Both the position numbers and the translations under genes were made by a program. A stretch of 21,597 nt of DNA from Akkermansia sp. (GTDB taxonomy: Bacteria > Verrucomicrobiota > Verrucomicrobiia > Verrucomicrobiales > Akkermansiaceae): NCBI GenBank assembly GCA_017379255.1, contig JAFNWZ010000330.1, forward strand, positions 1 through 21,597. Direction: 5' to 3'. Under the pieces are notes generated by a model. The model made no database searches. It saw only the letters and a list, made by a program, of their open reading frames with translations, and was not told the origin of the DNA. Of this stretch, positions 7,032 through 15,200 are shown in pieces. Each line of letters starts with the position of its first letter. Positions within the stretch are counted from its first letter, which is position 1.

Positions 7032-7880
7032 ATGAACCGCACGCTGTACCACGCCCTGCTTCTGCTCTGCGCCGCTGTATTTGCGGCAGCCGTCTGGGGC
7101 TCTGTGGATTGCGGCGCGCGCCTCGATTCACCCTCACTGCCCCCTGATGTGGAATCCCACCTCAGGGGGCTCATCTATTTCCATTTCGCCCTGGCCCAGC
7201 TGGCTGCCCTGACCGCCATCTCTCTGGTGTACTGCCACCACCACAAACAGAAACGCTACTACCTCATCATCAGTTACAATGAAAATGGCATGCAGCTGAA
7301 TCCCCCCGGCATCCGCATGCCTGCGCGCAGGGTTTACCGCTGCCATCTGAACAATTTAGACACCTCCCACCTCCCTCCGGCAGATGCCCCCGTACTGGTG
7401 TATCCCATGTTCATGCAGAGCGGCACCAGCAGCGGCCGGAAACTGATGGAAAAGCTCCAGCAGGCCTACGGCACCGACGCGCCAAAACCGCAGCTTTTCT
7501 TCCAGCCCGTGCTGGGTGCTTCCCCCTGGCTGGCAGAAGCCGCCGCGCGCACCCTGTGCCCGATGCTGGATGCCGACACCGCCGTGCTGGTGGTGGCGCA
7601 CGATTCCACCCTGCCGGAGCCACCGCCGGAACCAGCCCTTTTCTGCCGCAGGTTGCGGGAACTGCTGCCCGGCGCAGAAATCACCCAGGGCTACATCAGC
7701 CAGGCGCCGCAGGCCTCCAGCGTACTCAGCACGCTGAAAGCCCGCAAGGTGCTCCTGCTGCCCTTCCTGCTCACAGAGGGGCTGCATACCCGCCGCGACC
7801 TGCCCACCGCCGCACAGGCCGCCGCCTGCGGCAAAGAACTCACCCGCCTGCCGGCACTCGCCACCCTGCTCCACGAGTAA
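7032..7880 (+). CDS. Membrane-anchored CbiX-like (chelatase-fold) protein
   Basis: This 282-residue protein has two N-terminal membrane helices (about 7-24 and 46-68) and a soluble domain. The C-terminal part matches the sirohydrochlorin cobaltochelatase/ferrochelatase CbiX pattern: AVLVVAHDS (His190, where the family has GHGS), a central helix, and LLPFLLTEGLHTRRDLP (His252, Asp256), the family's P.FL..G.H...D motif. The preceding segment (LVYPMFMQSGTSSGRKLMEKL) looks like the end of a first chelatase half in which the metal-site His is replaced, so one half is probably inactive. CbiX proteins insert metal into tetrapyrroles in cobalamin or siroheme synthesis. The membrane anchoring and the secDF neighbourhood are unusual, and no other tetrapyrrole gene is in the window, so the substrate is open. 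Confidence 0.6.
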   Translation: MNRTLYHALLLLCAAVFAAAVWGSVDCGARLDSPSLPPDVESHLRGLIYFHFALAQLAALTAISLVYCHHHKQKRYYLIISYNENGMQLNPPGIRMPARRVYRCHLNNLDTSHLPPADAPVLVYPMFMQSGTSSGRKLMEKLQQAYGTDAPKPQLFFQPVLGASPWLAEAAARTLCPMLDADTAVLVVAHDSTLPEPPPEPALFCRRLRELLPGAEITQGYISQAPQASSVLSTLKARKVLLLPFLLTEGLHTRRDLPTAAQAAACGKELTRLPALATLLHE

Positions 7881-7884
7881 ACGT

Positions 7885-8151
7885 ATGAAACTTGCCCTCA
7901 AAGTAACCCCTGGTGCTAAAAAGAACGAAATCCTCGGCTGGGAAGACGACTATCCGCAGGTAGGCCGCGTGCTCAAGGTCAAGATAGCCGCCCCTCCCGT
8001 GGAAGGAAAGGCCAATAAGGAAATTGTGCTCTTCCTAGCCAAAGCGCTGGGCATTCCCAAGACCTGTGTAGAAGTGGTGCACGGCACCAGTGGGCGCATC
8101 AAACTGGTGGAGATACCCGACGACACTGACCTTGCCTCACTCAAGATATAA
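7885..8151 (+). CDS. DUF167 / YggU family protein
   Basis: An 88-residue protein of full family length. Family motifs are clear: LKVTPGAKKNEI at the N-terminus, LKVKIAAPPVEGKANKEIVLFLAKALGIP in two adjacent blocks (the apPveGkAN signature), and VVHGTSGRIKLVEI near the end (the G..sR.K.v pattern). The molecular role of the family is not established. The start lies 4 nt after the stop of the CbiX-like gene, so it closes the secDF unit. No convincing rho-independent terminator follows. Confidence 0.9.
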   Translation: MKLALKVTPGAKKNEILGWEDDYPQVGRVLKVKIAAPPVEGKANKEIVLFLAKALGIPKTCVEVVHGTSGRIKLVEIPDDTDLASLKI

Positions 8152-8369
8152 CGCTGCCAGTTGCCAGACTTCCTGTTTACTGCGCCCAGGCGCGCGCGTG
8201 CGTATGCGCGCAAAGTTCCGTTTCCGTTCATCCGGCAGTAATCCTTAACTCTTTCAGAGCTGTTTTCTACTTTTTGTGTCATTTTGCGTCTTAATTTTGT
8301 TCACAAAACCCAAAAATATCCAATTCGAGGCGTTTTCTACCCGATTTTTTTATCAAATTCAGGCAGATT

Positions 8370-8423
8370 CTAGAGTATAGTCTACTTTTTAATCTTGACC
8401 CCACTCTAGTTTTCAGGTAGACT
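8370..8423. repeat. Two interleaved 7-bp inverted repeats around the barrel-gene promoter
   Basis: CTAGAGT (8370-8376) pairs with ACTCTAG (8403-8409), and AGTCTAC (8379-8385) pairs with GTAGACT (8417-8423). The second right arm contains the predicted -10 box, and the -35 box lies between the arms. The two pairs are interleaved, not nested. They could be paired operator half-sites or alternative structures; chance is not excluded for 7-mers. Confidence 0.4.
8395..8423 (+). promoter_or_regulatory. Promoter of the outer-membrane barrel gene
   Basis: TTGACC (8395-8400) and TAGACT (8418-8423) are separated by exactly 17 nt, the best sigma-70-like match seen in the window. Transcription would start near 8430, leaving an untranslated leader of about 80 nt before ATG 8510. 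Confidence 0.55.
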
Positions 8424-8509
8424 GAGTGCGGAGCCGGGTCAGGAGGTTTCATTCTGAACCAAACGGCGACAGGTTCCCAACCAAACCAATACACACAACC
8501 ACACACTAT

Positions 8510-9565
8510 ATGAAAAAGAGCCTTATCACACTGATGGCCGCCGCCATGATGAGCCCCGCTTTCGCAGGCGACGCCACCACAGACTCCTTCCAGGTTTCTC
8601 AGCCCTCTCAGGATTTCAAGCGTCTCAGCGGCGCTGTACACGTAGGTGCCGCCACGGCATACACCATCCACGGTTATGTTCCCACCACTGAAGCCGTCCA
8701 GGGCGAAGGCTGCGGCATGGGTGCCATCCAGCTCGGCTACGACTTCGGCAAGGAAGGCGCCTGGAGCTACATGGGAGCTATTTCCTACCGCGCCCCTATG
8801 TCCGGCCACACGCTGTATGGCAACCCGCAGAACATCAGCCGCTCCTACTTTGCGGGCAAACTGGCTGGCACACCGCTTGAACCCTACGCAGGCGCATGGC
8901 TTGCTGGCGACACGACCACAGCAGGCGGTGCTGCAGTCGAGGCTCAGTACCAGGCCAAAAACAAGCAAATGGGATACAAGAACATAGAGAACGAGTTCAT
9001 CCTGCGCAACGGTCTGAAGTACACCCGCAACCTGTGGAACGTATCCTTCGGTCACGACCTCATCCAGGGCGGCATCGCCGGTGTGGTGGCCAAGCACTTC
9101 GACGGCGAGGACCACTCCCGCATGCAGCAGGGTTGGGTAAACGCTGAAATCACCCCGGTCGCCTGGTTCTCTGCCGATGTAAACGTAGCCCGCACCTTCG
9201 ACACCGTGGCCGGCTGGTGGATTGAAGCCCACGCCCGCTTCAAGGCTCCCGTCATCGGCAGCCCGGAAGACATCAAGGTGGCCGGTATCCTCGAGTTCGG
9301 CGGCAGCTTCACGGACAAGTTCTACAAGTACCACCACAACGCCTGCGACAACGGCGTGCAGGCCTACTGGGTGAAGCTTTCCACCCCCTGGTTCGTGAAC
9401 GAAGCCAAGAACTTCATCCTGACCCCCTCCGTCAGCTTCAACTGGCTGGGCAACGGTGGCCGCCAGGCTAACAAGCAGTCCCACGCCAAGGCATTCGGTG
9501 ACCGCTATGTGCCCTTCCGCGACTTCGCCATCGTGGGCGACATCACCGCCACCTACAAATTCTAA
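8510..9565 (+). CDS. Outer-membrane beta-barrel (porin-like) protein
   Basis: The ATG at 8510 begins a typical signal peptide: MKK, a hydrophobic core (SLITLMAAAMMS), and a PAFA cleavage site before GDATTDS. An in-frame GTG at 8426 would bury this signal and falls at the promoter, so I reject it. The product has 351 residues, about 331 mature. It alternates polar and aromatic/hydrophobic residues in strand-like segments (GAIQLGYDF, WSYMGAISYRA, FILTPSVSFNW) and ends in ATYKF, the terminal Phe used by the BAM complex. I recognise no specific family; it may be a porin or an adhesin-like barrel. It has its own promoter and a terminator at 9628-9667, so it is probably monocistronic. Confidence 0.65.
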   Translation: MKKSLITLMAAAMMSPAFAGDATTDSFQVSQPSQDFKRLSGAVHVGAATAYTIHGYVPTTEAVQGEGCGMGAIQLGYDFGKEGAWSYMGAISYRAPMSGHTLYGNPQNISRSYFAGKLAGTPLEPYAGAWLAGDTTTAGGAAVEAQYQAKNKQMGYKNIENEFILRNGLKYTRNLWNVSFGHDLIQGGIAGVVAKHFDGEDHSRMQQGWVNAEITPVAWFSADVNVARTFDTVAGWWIEAHARFKAPVIGSPEDIKVAGILEFGGSFTDKFYKYHHNACDNGVQAYWVKLSTPWFVNEAKNFILTPSVSFNWLGNGGRQANKQSHAKAFGDRYVPFRDFAIVGDITATYKF

Positions 9566-9603
9566 TCAATCCCGGCGTTTTTAGCTGGAAATAACGCAGA
9601 CAA

Positions 9604-9615
9604 TATGCTAGCATA
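9604..9615. repeat. Perfect 12-bp palindrome
   Basis: TATGCTAGCATA is its own reverse complement. It sits 13 nt before the terminator stem and 104 nt before the aas-like start. TATGCT or TAGCAT within it could act as a -10 box, but I see no good -35 box upstream. Confidence 0.4.
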
Positions 9616-9627
9616 AAGTCTGTGGGC

Positions 9628-9667
9628 AAAAGCCGCCCGCTGCAACAAGCCAGACGGGCGGCTTTTT
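9628..9667 (+). terminator. Rho-independent terminator after the barrel gene
   Basis: A perfect 12-bp stem pairs 9628-9639 (AAAAGCCGCCCG) with 9655-9666 (CGGGCGGCTTTT) across a 15-nt loop, and the right arm runs into TTTTT (9663-9667). It lies 62 nt after the barrel gene stop. It also lies in the leader region of the next gene, so any promoter upstream of it would be subject to attenuation. Confidence 0.8.
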
Positions 9668-9718
9668 CAGCCAACTCCATCTACTGCGAAACACAAACGC
9701 TTTTTCCCAACAAACAAT

Positions 9719-11920
9719 ATGGTCAGCCTGCTGAGTCTCAAAGGAAACCCGGTGCACGTCACCGGCGAAGAAAACATTGTAAGCCCCGGCTTCTACATGC
9801 CGAACCGCATGAGCGTGGCCGTGGGCAAAGCGCTGCACAAACTGCTGGACGGCAAGGTGTGCTACCTGGTGGATCCCACCTTCCCGCCGCACCCGGAAAT
9901 CATGGAGTACCTCACCAAGAAGAAAGTACACATCGAATACTTTGATTTCCGCCACACCACCTCCCGCGCCGTGCGTGAGCAGATTCTCGACCAGATGCAC
10001 CAGGGCAACAGCGTAGTGTTTCTGCCGGGGCTGGTGAGCAAGCCGCGCGGCTGCCATGCAGATGTTCCCTCTCCCTTCCTCTCCACCGTGGGCAGCCTGC
10101 ACATCTCCCCCGTGCCGGTATTTGTGGGATACTACGACGACACCGTGCGCGACATGTTCCGCAGCGAACCCAAGGCCGGCTACAGCGAGGAGCTGAGCAT
10201 TCTGCCGCAGCTGCACCCCGGCCCCAAGACCGGTGAGCGCCTGCTCTCTGCCTGGCTGCTGCGCAGCTCGGAAATCTACTCTGCCCAGCCGCTTCTGCGC
10301 GGCTCCCTCACCACCGCGCTGGTGAAATCCATGAAAGCCAGCCCCAAGGCCGAAATCATTGACGGCATGACGCACAGCACACTGCCCTTCTTCAAGGTAC
10401 TGGGTGTATCCATGACCGTGGCCAAGCTGCTCAAGGAACGCGGCGACAAGCGCATCGGCGTCATCCTGCCCCCGGGCCCCGGCGGCACCATCGGCACGCT
10501 GAGCTGCATGCTGGCAGGTGTCACCCCGGTGCTCATCAACTACGCTTCCTCCAAGGCAGCCTTTGAAAGCACCGTGCGCCAGGCCGGGCTCAAGACCTTC
10601 ATCACCGCCCGCAAGTTCATGCAGAAGCTGGAGAGTTTCCCCTGGCCGCCGGAGGACCAGCTCATCCTGGTGGAAGACCTGCTGAAAGGCCTGGACAAGA
10701 AGGCCCTCATCACCAACGTGCTCATGGCCAAGGCCGCCCCGGCCGGTGTCATCTGCAAGATGTTTGACACCGATGCCCGCCGCAACAACGATGAAGCCGT
10801 AATGCTCTTCACCTCCGGTTCCAGCGGTGAGCCCAAGGGTGTGGTGCTCAGCCACCGCATGATTCTGGCCAACGTGGCCCAGTGTGCCAACCGTCTCACA
10901 CTCAGCAATGAAAAATTCCTGGCCAGTCTGCCGATTTTCCACAGCTTCGGCCTCACCGTCACCATGATGCTGCCGCTGCTCACCGGATACAGCTACTGCG
11001 CCTACCCGAACCCGACAGATGCCCGCAACCTCTGCGAGCTCTGCAAGCGCTACGGCCTCACCGTGGTGTGCGCCACACCCACCTTTGCCCGCGCCATGCT
11101 GCGCCGCGCCGATGCCGATACCTTCAAGACCGCCAAGTACTTCATCGTGGGTGCCGAGAAGCTGCCGCCGGATCTGGAGGCCGAATTCAAGGAACGCTGC
11201 GGCGTGCAGCTGCTGGAGGGTTATGGCCTTACCGAGGCTGCCCCGGTGTGCTCCGTAAACGTGCCGAATGCGGAAATGCTGCCGGAATCTGCCTTCTACG
11301 TGCCCGGCCAGATTTCCCGCACCATCGGCCAGCCGCTGCCCGGCATCGCCGTCCGGATTACCGATGTGGACGACGACTCCAGGGAACTCCCCCTCACCGA
11401 GCAGGGTATGATCTGGTTCAAGGGTGCCAACATCTTCACCGGTTATGTGGGCAAGGCAGATCTGAACCCCACCATCTTCAAGGATGGCTGGTTCAAGACC
11501 GGCGACATCGGCCGCATGGACCTCAACGGCTTCATCACCCTGGGTGGCCGCCTTTCCCGCTTCTCCAAGATTGGCGGTGAAATGGTGCCGCACGAAGGCG
11601 TGGAGCAGGCCCTCACCGAGATTCTGAACATCGACCCCACTGCCGAAGGCGGTGTGCAGATTGCCATTGCCGGCGTGAGCGACCCGCAGAAGGGCGAAGC
11701 ACTGGTGCTGCTCTCTGCACTGGATGAACACCAGCGCACCTCGGAGGAAAAGCAGATTCTCCAGAGCATCCGCAACGCCATGAACGAGCGCCAGATTCCC
11801 ACCCTCTGGGCGCCCAAATACATCGTCCCCGTGGAAGCCATCCCGATTCTGCCCACCGGCAAGCTGGACCTGCGTTCCTGCAAGCTGCTGGCAGATGAAG
11901 CCCTGGCTTCTATTCTGTAA
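9719..11920 (+). CDS. Aas-type acyl-ACP/acyl-CoA synthetase with degenerate acyltransferase domain
   Basis: The 733 residues match the length and architecture of E. coli Aas (2-acyl-glycerophosphoethanolamine acyltransferase/acyl-ACP synthetase). The C-terminal synthetase is intact: LFTSGSSGEPKGVVLSH near 363-379, LPIFHSFGLTV, VGAEKLP, LEGYGLTEAAPV near 500, GWFKTGDIGR near 590, GGRLSRFSKIGGEMV and PTGKLD with the catalytic Lys near 714. It should form an acyl-adenylate and load it on ACP or CoA at the inner membrane face. In the N-terminal PlsC-like domain the catalytic NHxxxxD motif is replaced: PNRMSVAV at 28-35, with Arg and Val in place of His and Asp, and the FPEGR motif is LPGLV (102-106). 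The acyltransferase is therefore probably dead. The start agrees with the family N-terminus (VHVTG). No SD is seen. Confidence 0.85.
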   Translation: MVSLLSLKGNPVHVTGEENIVSPGFYMPNRMSVAVGKALHKLLDGKVCYLVDPTFPPHPEIMEYLTKKKVHIEYFDFRHTTSRAVREQILDQMHQGNSVVFLPGLVSKPRGCHADVPSPFLSTVGSLHISPVPVFVGYYDDTVRDMFRSEPKAGYSEELSILPQLHPGPKTGERLLSAWLLRSSEIYSAQPLLRGSLTTALVKSMKASPKAEIIDGMTHSTLPFFKVLGVSMTVAKLLKERGDKRIGVILPPGPGGTIGTLSCMLAGVTPVLINYASSKAAFESTVRQAGLKTFITARKFMQKLESFPWPPEDQLILVEDLLKGLDKKALITNVLMAKAAPAGVICKMFDTDARRNNDEAVMLFTSGSSGEPKGVVLSHRMILANVAQCANRLTLSNEKFLASLPIFHSFGLTVTMMLPLLTGYSYCAYPNPTDARNLCELCKRYGLTVVCATPTFARAMLRRADADTFKTAKYFIVGAEKLPPDLEAEFKERCGVQLLEGYGLTEAAPVCSVNVPNAEMLPESAFYVPGQISRTIGQPLPGIAVRITDVDDDSRELPLTEQGMIWFKGANIFTGYVGKADLNPTIFKDGWFKTGDIGRMDLNGFITLGGRLSRFSKIGGEMVPHEGVEQALTEILNIDPTAEGGVQIAIAGVSDPQKGEALVLLSALDEHQRTSEEKQILQSIRNAMNERQIPTLWAPKYIVPVEAIPILPTGKLDLRSCKLLADEALASIL

Positions 11921-11930
11921 ACCAGATAAC

Positions 11931-11967
11931 AAAAGCCCCCGGACCTCCAGGTCCGGGGGCTTTTTTT
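11931..11967 (+). terminator. Strong rho-independent terminator after the aas-like gene
   Basis: Arms 11931-11946 and 11949-11964 are perfectly complementary (core GCCCCCGGACCT/AGGTCCGGGGGC), and the right arm leads into seven T residues (11961-11967). The innermost pairs would open to form the loop. It begins 10 nt after the stop codon. Confidence 0.93.
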
Positions 11968-12130
11968 GTCACCTTCCCCCGGCGGCGGCTATGGACCAGA
12001 AGCTGGTCTGTGCGCCGCTGTGAGCCCGTCTGGCACGCCGGGTACGCATTTTCATGGATTCCCCCTGCCATGCTGCACTGAAAGCCTCTCCTGCGCCTTT
12101 CTGGCGTCCGTATCAGCCACGTTATGCAAC

Positions 12131-12165
12131 AAAAACCCCGCCGCGGCAGACCTGCCGCGGCGGGG
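12131..12165 (-). terminator. Strong rho-independent terminator of the giant autotransporter gene
   Basis: CCCCGCCGCGGCAG (12136-12149) is perfectly complementary to 12152-12165. On the minus strand the stem is followed by TTTTT (complement of 12131-12135), 36 nt downstream of the stop at 12201. The 163 bases between this and the plus-strand terminator show no gene. Confidence 0.92.
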
Positions 12166-12200
12166 AAACCTTTTCAGGGGATTTTATGCGGGCTGCATCA

Positions 12201-15200
12201 TCAGAAGTTGATGCGGTAGCCCACGGTGCCGTTCACGTTGGTGTAACCGCTGTACACCTCGATGGAAGCATCGGCAAAGATGCTCTCACCGGCCTCGCCC
12301 AGCGGGATGGTGATACCGGCACCGGCCTCCACGCCGACAGAGCCCATTTCAGCGCTCTTCACCTCGGCGGTGGAGCCGAGCAGTTCCACCTCGCTGGAAC
12401 CCTGGTGGTCGCCAGCCTCCATCTTGACCATGGCGCGGCATTCAAAGATGCTGGTGCGGTTGTACAGGTTTTCACCCACCACAGACTGCACGCGGGCACC
12501 CAGTGCCACGGTGATGGAATCCATGGTCTGCTCACCCACATCGAGGCCGGCATCGCTGCCCTTTTTGGTGTAGGCATCCACCGTGGTGTGGCGCCAGGCC
12601 ACATTCAGGATGGGCTGCAGGCAGGAGGTTGCATCCTCATTGAGAGCAAACACGCGGCCCACCTCGTACATCACGCCGAAGTTCATGGCGCTGGTGTCAC
12701 CCTTGGTCTTGTAGCTGGAATCACCCAGGTCCACCGTGCGGTTAAGCGTCATATCGCTCGTACCCACCGTGGCCACGAAGGTGTGGGTCCAGGCGCTGGC
12801 GCAGTAGCGGGCAAAGGCGCTCACATAGTAGCTGTTCATATCGCCCGAGGCAGAATCTGCGCCCGTGGTGCTCAGGTCGCCATACATGGCCGTGAGGGCC
12901 ATACCAGCCGTGAGGGTGGGGGAAAGATCCACATCGAAGCCGACGGTACCGCCCCAGCTGTTGAGCTTGTAACCACCCTCGGTGCCGTTGTCAGACAGCT
13001 CGCGGTGGTCGCCCTCAGCGTTGATCCAGGCGTTGTAGTACGGCATGTCAGCATTCACCACGCCCTGGTCCACACCCATGGTGGTGGTGCGGTTGCGGAT
13101 GGTGCGCAGCTGGCGGTCAATATCACCCAGAGAGGCCACCCCCAGCACAGCCGTGCTGGCACCGGCCACCGCAGCCATAGTTTCATCGGCCTTGGCGTTA
13201 TCGCCGCTCACCACGAGCTTCTCGATGTAGGAGAGAGCCTTCTTCACATCACCCTTCCGGGCATTAATGCTGGTCATGTGCTGCGTGTAGGCGTTATCCA
13301 GAAGGGAGGCACCGGCCTTACCGTTTTCGGTTTCAGCCACGCTCTTGTGGAAATCGGCAGATTCAACATCCACCACATTACCGGTCAGCACCAGCATACC
13401 ATTTTCCACCAGCACCCTGGCATTGTGGATGTACTTCTCCAGCAGCTTATCACCGTTGGTGATGTTCACCGCCGTGTTGCCCGTAGCCTGTTCTGCCAGC
13501 ACCACCTTGGTTTCACCACCATCCATGAGCGCATTGGCCAGGGCATCGGACACCTCACCAATAGTCAGGTTGATGCGGGCATCATCGGCCACCACAACCT
13601 GGCCACCCGTGAACACCGTGCCATTTTCTGCAGTCGTGCTGAGGTTGGCCGTCAGGTTCAGCGTACCATCCAGCGTCACGCCATTGGTCGTGTTCACCTT
13701 CTTGTTGCTCATATCATCCTTGGCCACATCCAGCGTCACGGTGCTGCTGCTATCCACAGCCAGGCTGCGGAGGTCAATCTGGTCGTCATCCGGCACCAGT
13801 GCAATGCTGCTGCCCTTGACCACCACATCGGTATTGGCGGCATCCGTCTTGAGCACATGCTTACCAGCACCGTCCAGTTCAAGCTGGCCATAGTAGCCGC
13901 TGAGGTCACCAGCATACGTACTGGTGCCACCGGCAACCTGAGTCACCTTGATGGCAGCCTCGGCAGCCGGGGTCGCAGCAGATGTGCTGGCGAGCGTACC
14001 GCCGATGGAAGCACCGGCAAAGTGCAGCGAGCCACCCGTGGTGGTCGTATCGATATTCAGCGTTGCGCCCTCCTTGATTTCCAGGGCGGCACCGCCCAGC
14101 TCAGCACCCTGGGAGATAGTGGCGCTGCCACCATCAGCCACGCTTACCGTGGAACCCTCATTACCCGCGATAATCACACCGGCTTCCACCGTTGCGCCAT
14201 CAGCCAGAATCGTGGTCTGGTCCTGGCCCAGCACAATGTGGGGGGCAACACCCGCAGCATAGGTGGCCACACCTGCCAGGTCGGCGCGGTCAGGCAGCAT
14301 ATCGGCAGCCTCAGCGCGCTGGATGCTTCCGCCCAGCGTCGTCTTGCCATTCAGGATGAGCTGCCCGGCGTTATCAGCCACCGTCACACCACCCAGAATC
14401 CCGTTATTCACGCCATGCAGCTGCAGCTTGCCTGCGGTAATCAGCAGCTCGCCATCAGTGATGCTGAGCTTGCCGCTCACCGTGTACACAGCATCCGTAT
14501 CCAGCGCCGGAGCATCCGTGCTATTGGCATCGGTGTGCAGGATCTGCACATCCGTGCCAGAAACCGTCAGCTTGCCGCCATAGGTCACACCAGCCGTGTT
14601 GGTGATGGTCACCAGGTCATCACCATCGCCGGTAATGGTCAGCTCCTTATTACCCGTCAGGTTGGTCAGGGCCATGCCCAGGCCGGCCTGTGCCTCGGCA
14701 GGTGCAGCACCTGTCAGGTCAATGGTGGTCTCCTTGTCAATCATGATGGCGGAGTACCCGTCTGCAGAGTGGTAAATACCCTTGCCTTCCTCCGTATACC
14801 AGGCCGAACCTGTCTGCTGCTGCTTATCCGTGGCACGGTACCAATCCGTCTCCACTTCCGGGTTCAGCTTCGTGATGGTCAGCAGGCCATCCTCTCCGAA
14901 CTCGGCCTTCAGGTCAAAGATACCCAGTGCCGTGTCAAACACCACGCTGTCGCTGGCGTTCAGGCCGTCCAGGTTACCACCCAGCTTGTATGCCACCGGG
15001 GCGGTGGAATCCAGCAGACCGGAAAGCACCTGGCTGATGTCGATATGCAGCTGGGCATCCGTACCCAGAGTTACTACACCAGTGGTGCCCAGCACGCTGT
15101 CGCCCGTGGTCATGGCGTCAATCAGCGTGATAGTGTTGTCCGTGCCGGCCAGCGTCAGGCTGTCCACATTGGTCAGCTTCGTATACAGGCCGTTAGCAGC

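Larger units (their letters stand above)
8152..8509. other. 358-bp intergenic region with promoter and inverted repeats
   Basis: No gene is supported here. The first half has a short GC-rich hairpin (GCGCGC at 8192-8197 and 8206-8211) without a T-run, and a weak stem at about 8247-8260 followed by T-rich sequence; either might end the secDF unit. From about 8265 the DNA turns T-rich, with recurring TTTTCTAC or TCTACTTTTT words at 8265, 8333 and 8381. The promoter of the barrel gene, its flanking inverted repeats and an isolated AGGAGG (8441-8446) occupy the last 140 bases. Confidence 0.6.

Noticed and set aside
8192..8211. GCGCGC...GCGCGC hairpin after the DUF167 gene as a terminator
   Set aside because: Only six pairs, simple alternating sequence and no T-run; too weak to call.
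8291..9484. Minus-strand ORF of 397 codons
   Set aside because: It mirrors the barrel gene, which has a signal peptide, promoter, terminal Phe and terminator; the minus ORF also runs through the promoter region.
9608..11932. Minus-strand ORF of 774 codons
   Set aside because: It is antisense to the well-supported aas-like gene, whose adenylation motifs are all in frame on the other strand, and its His/Gly-rich sequence is low complexity.
11994..12008. GACCAG-AAG-CTGGTC inverted repeat between the two convergent terminators
   Set aside because: A six-base arm is expected by chance at this scale and no gene start lies nearby.
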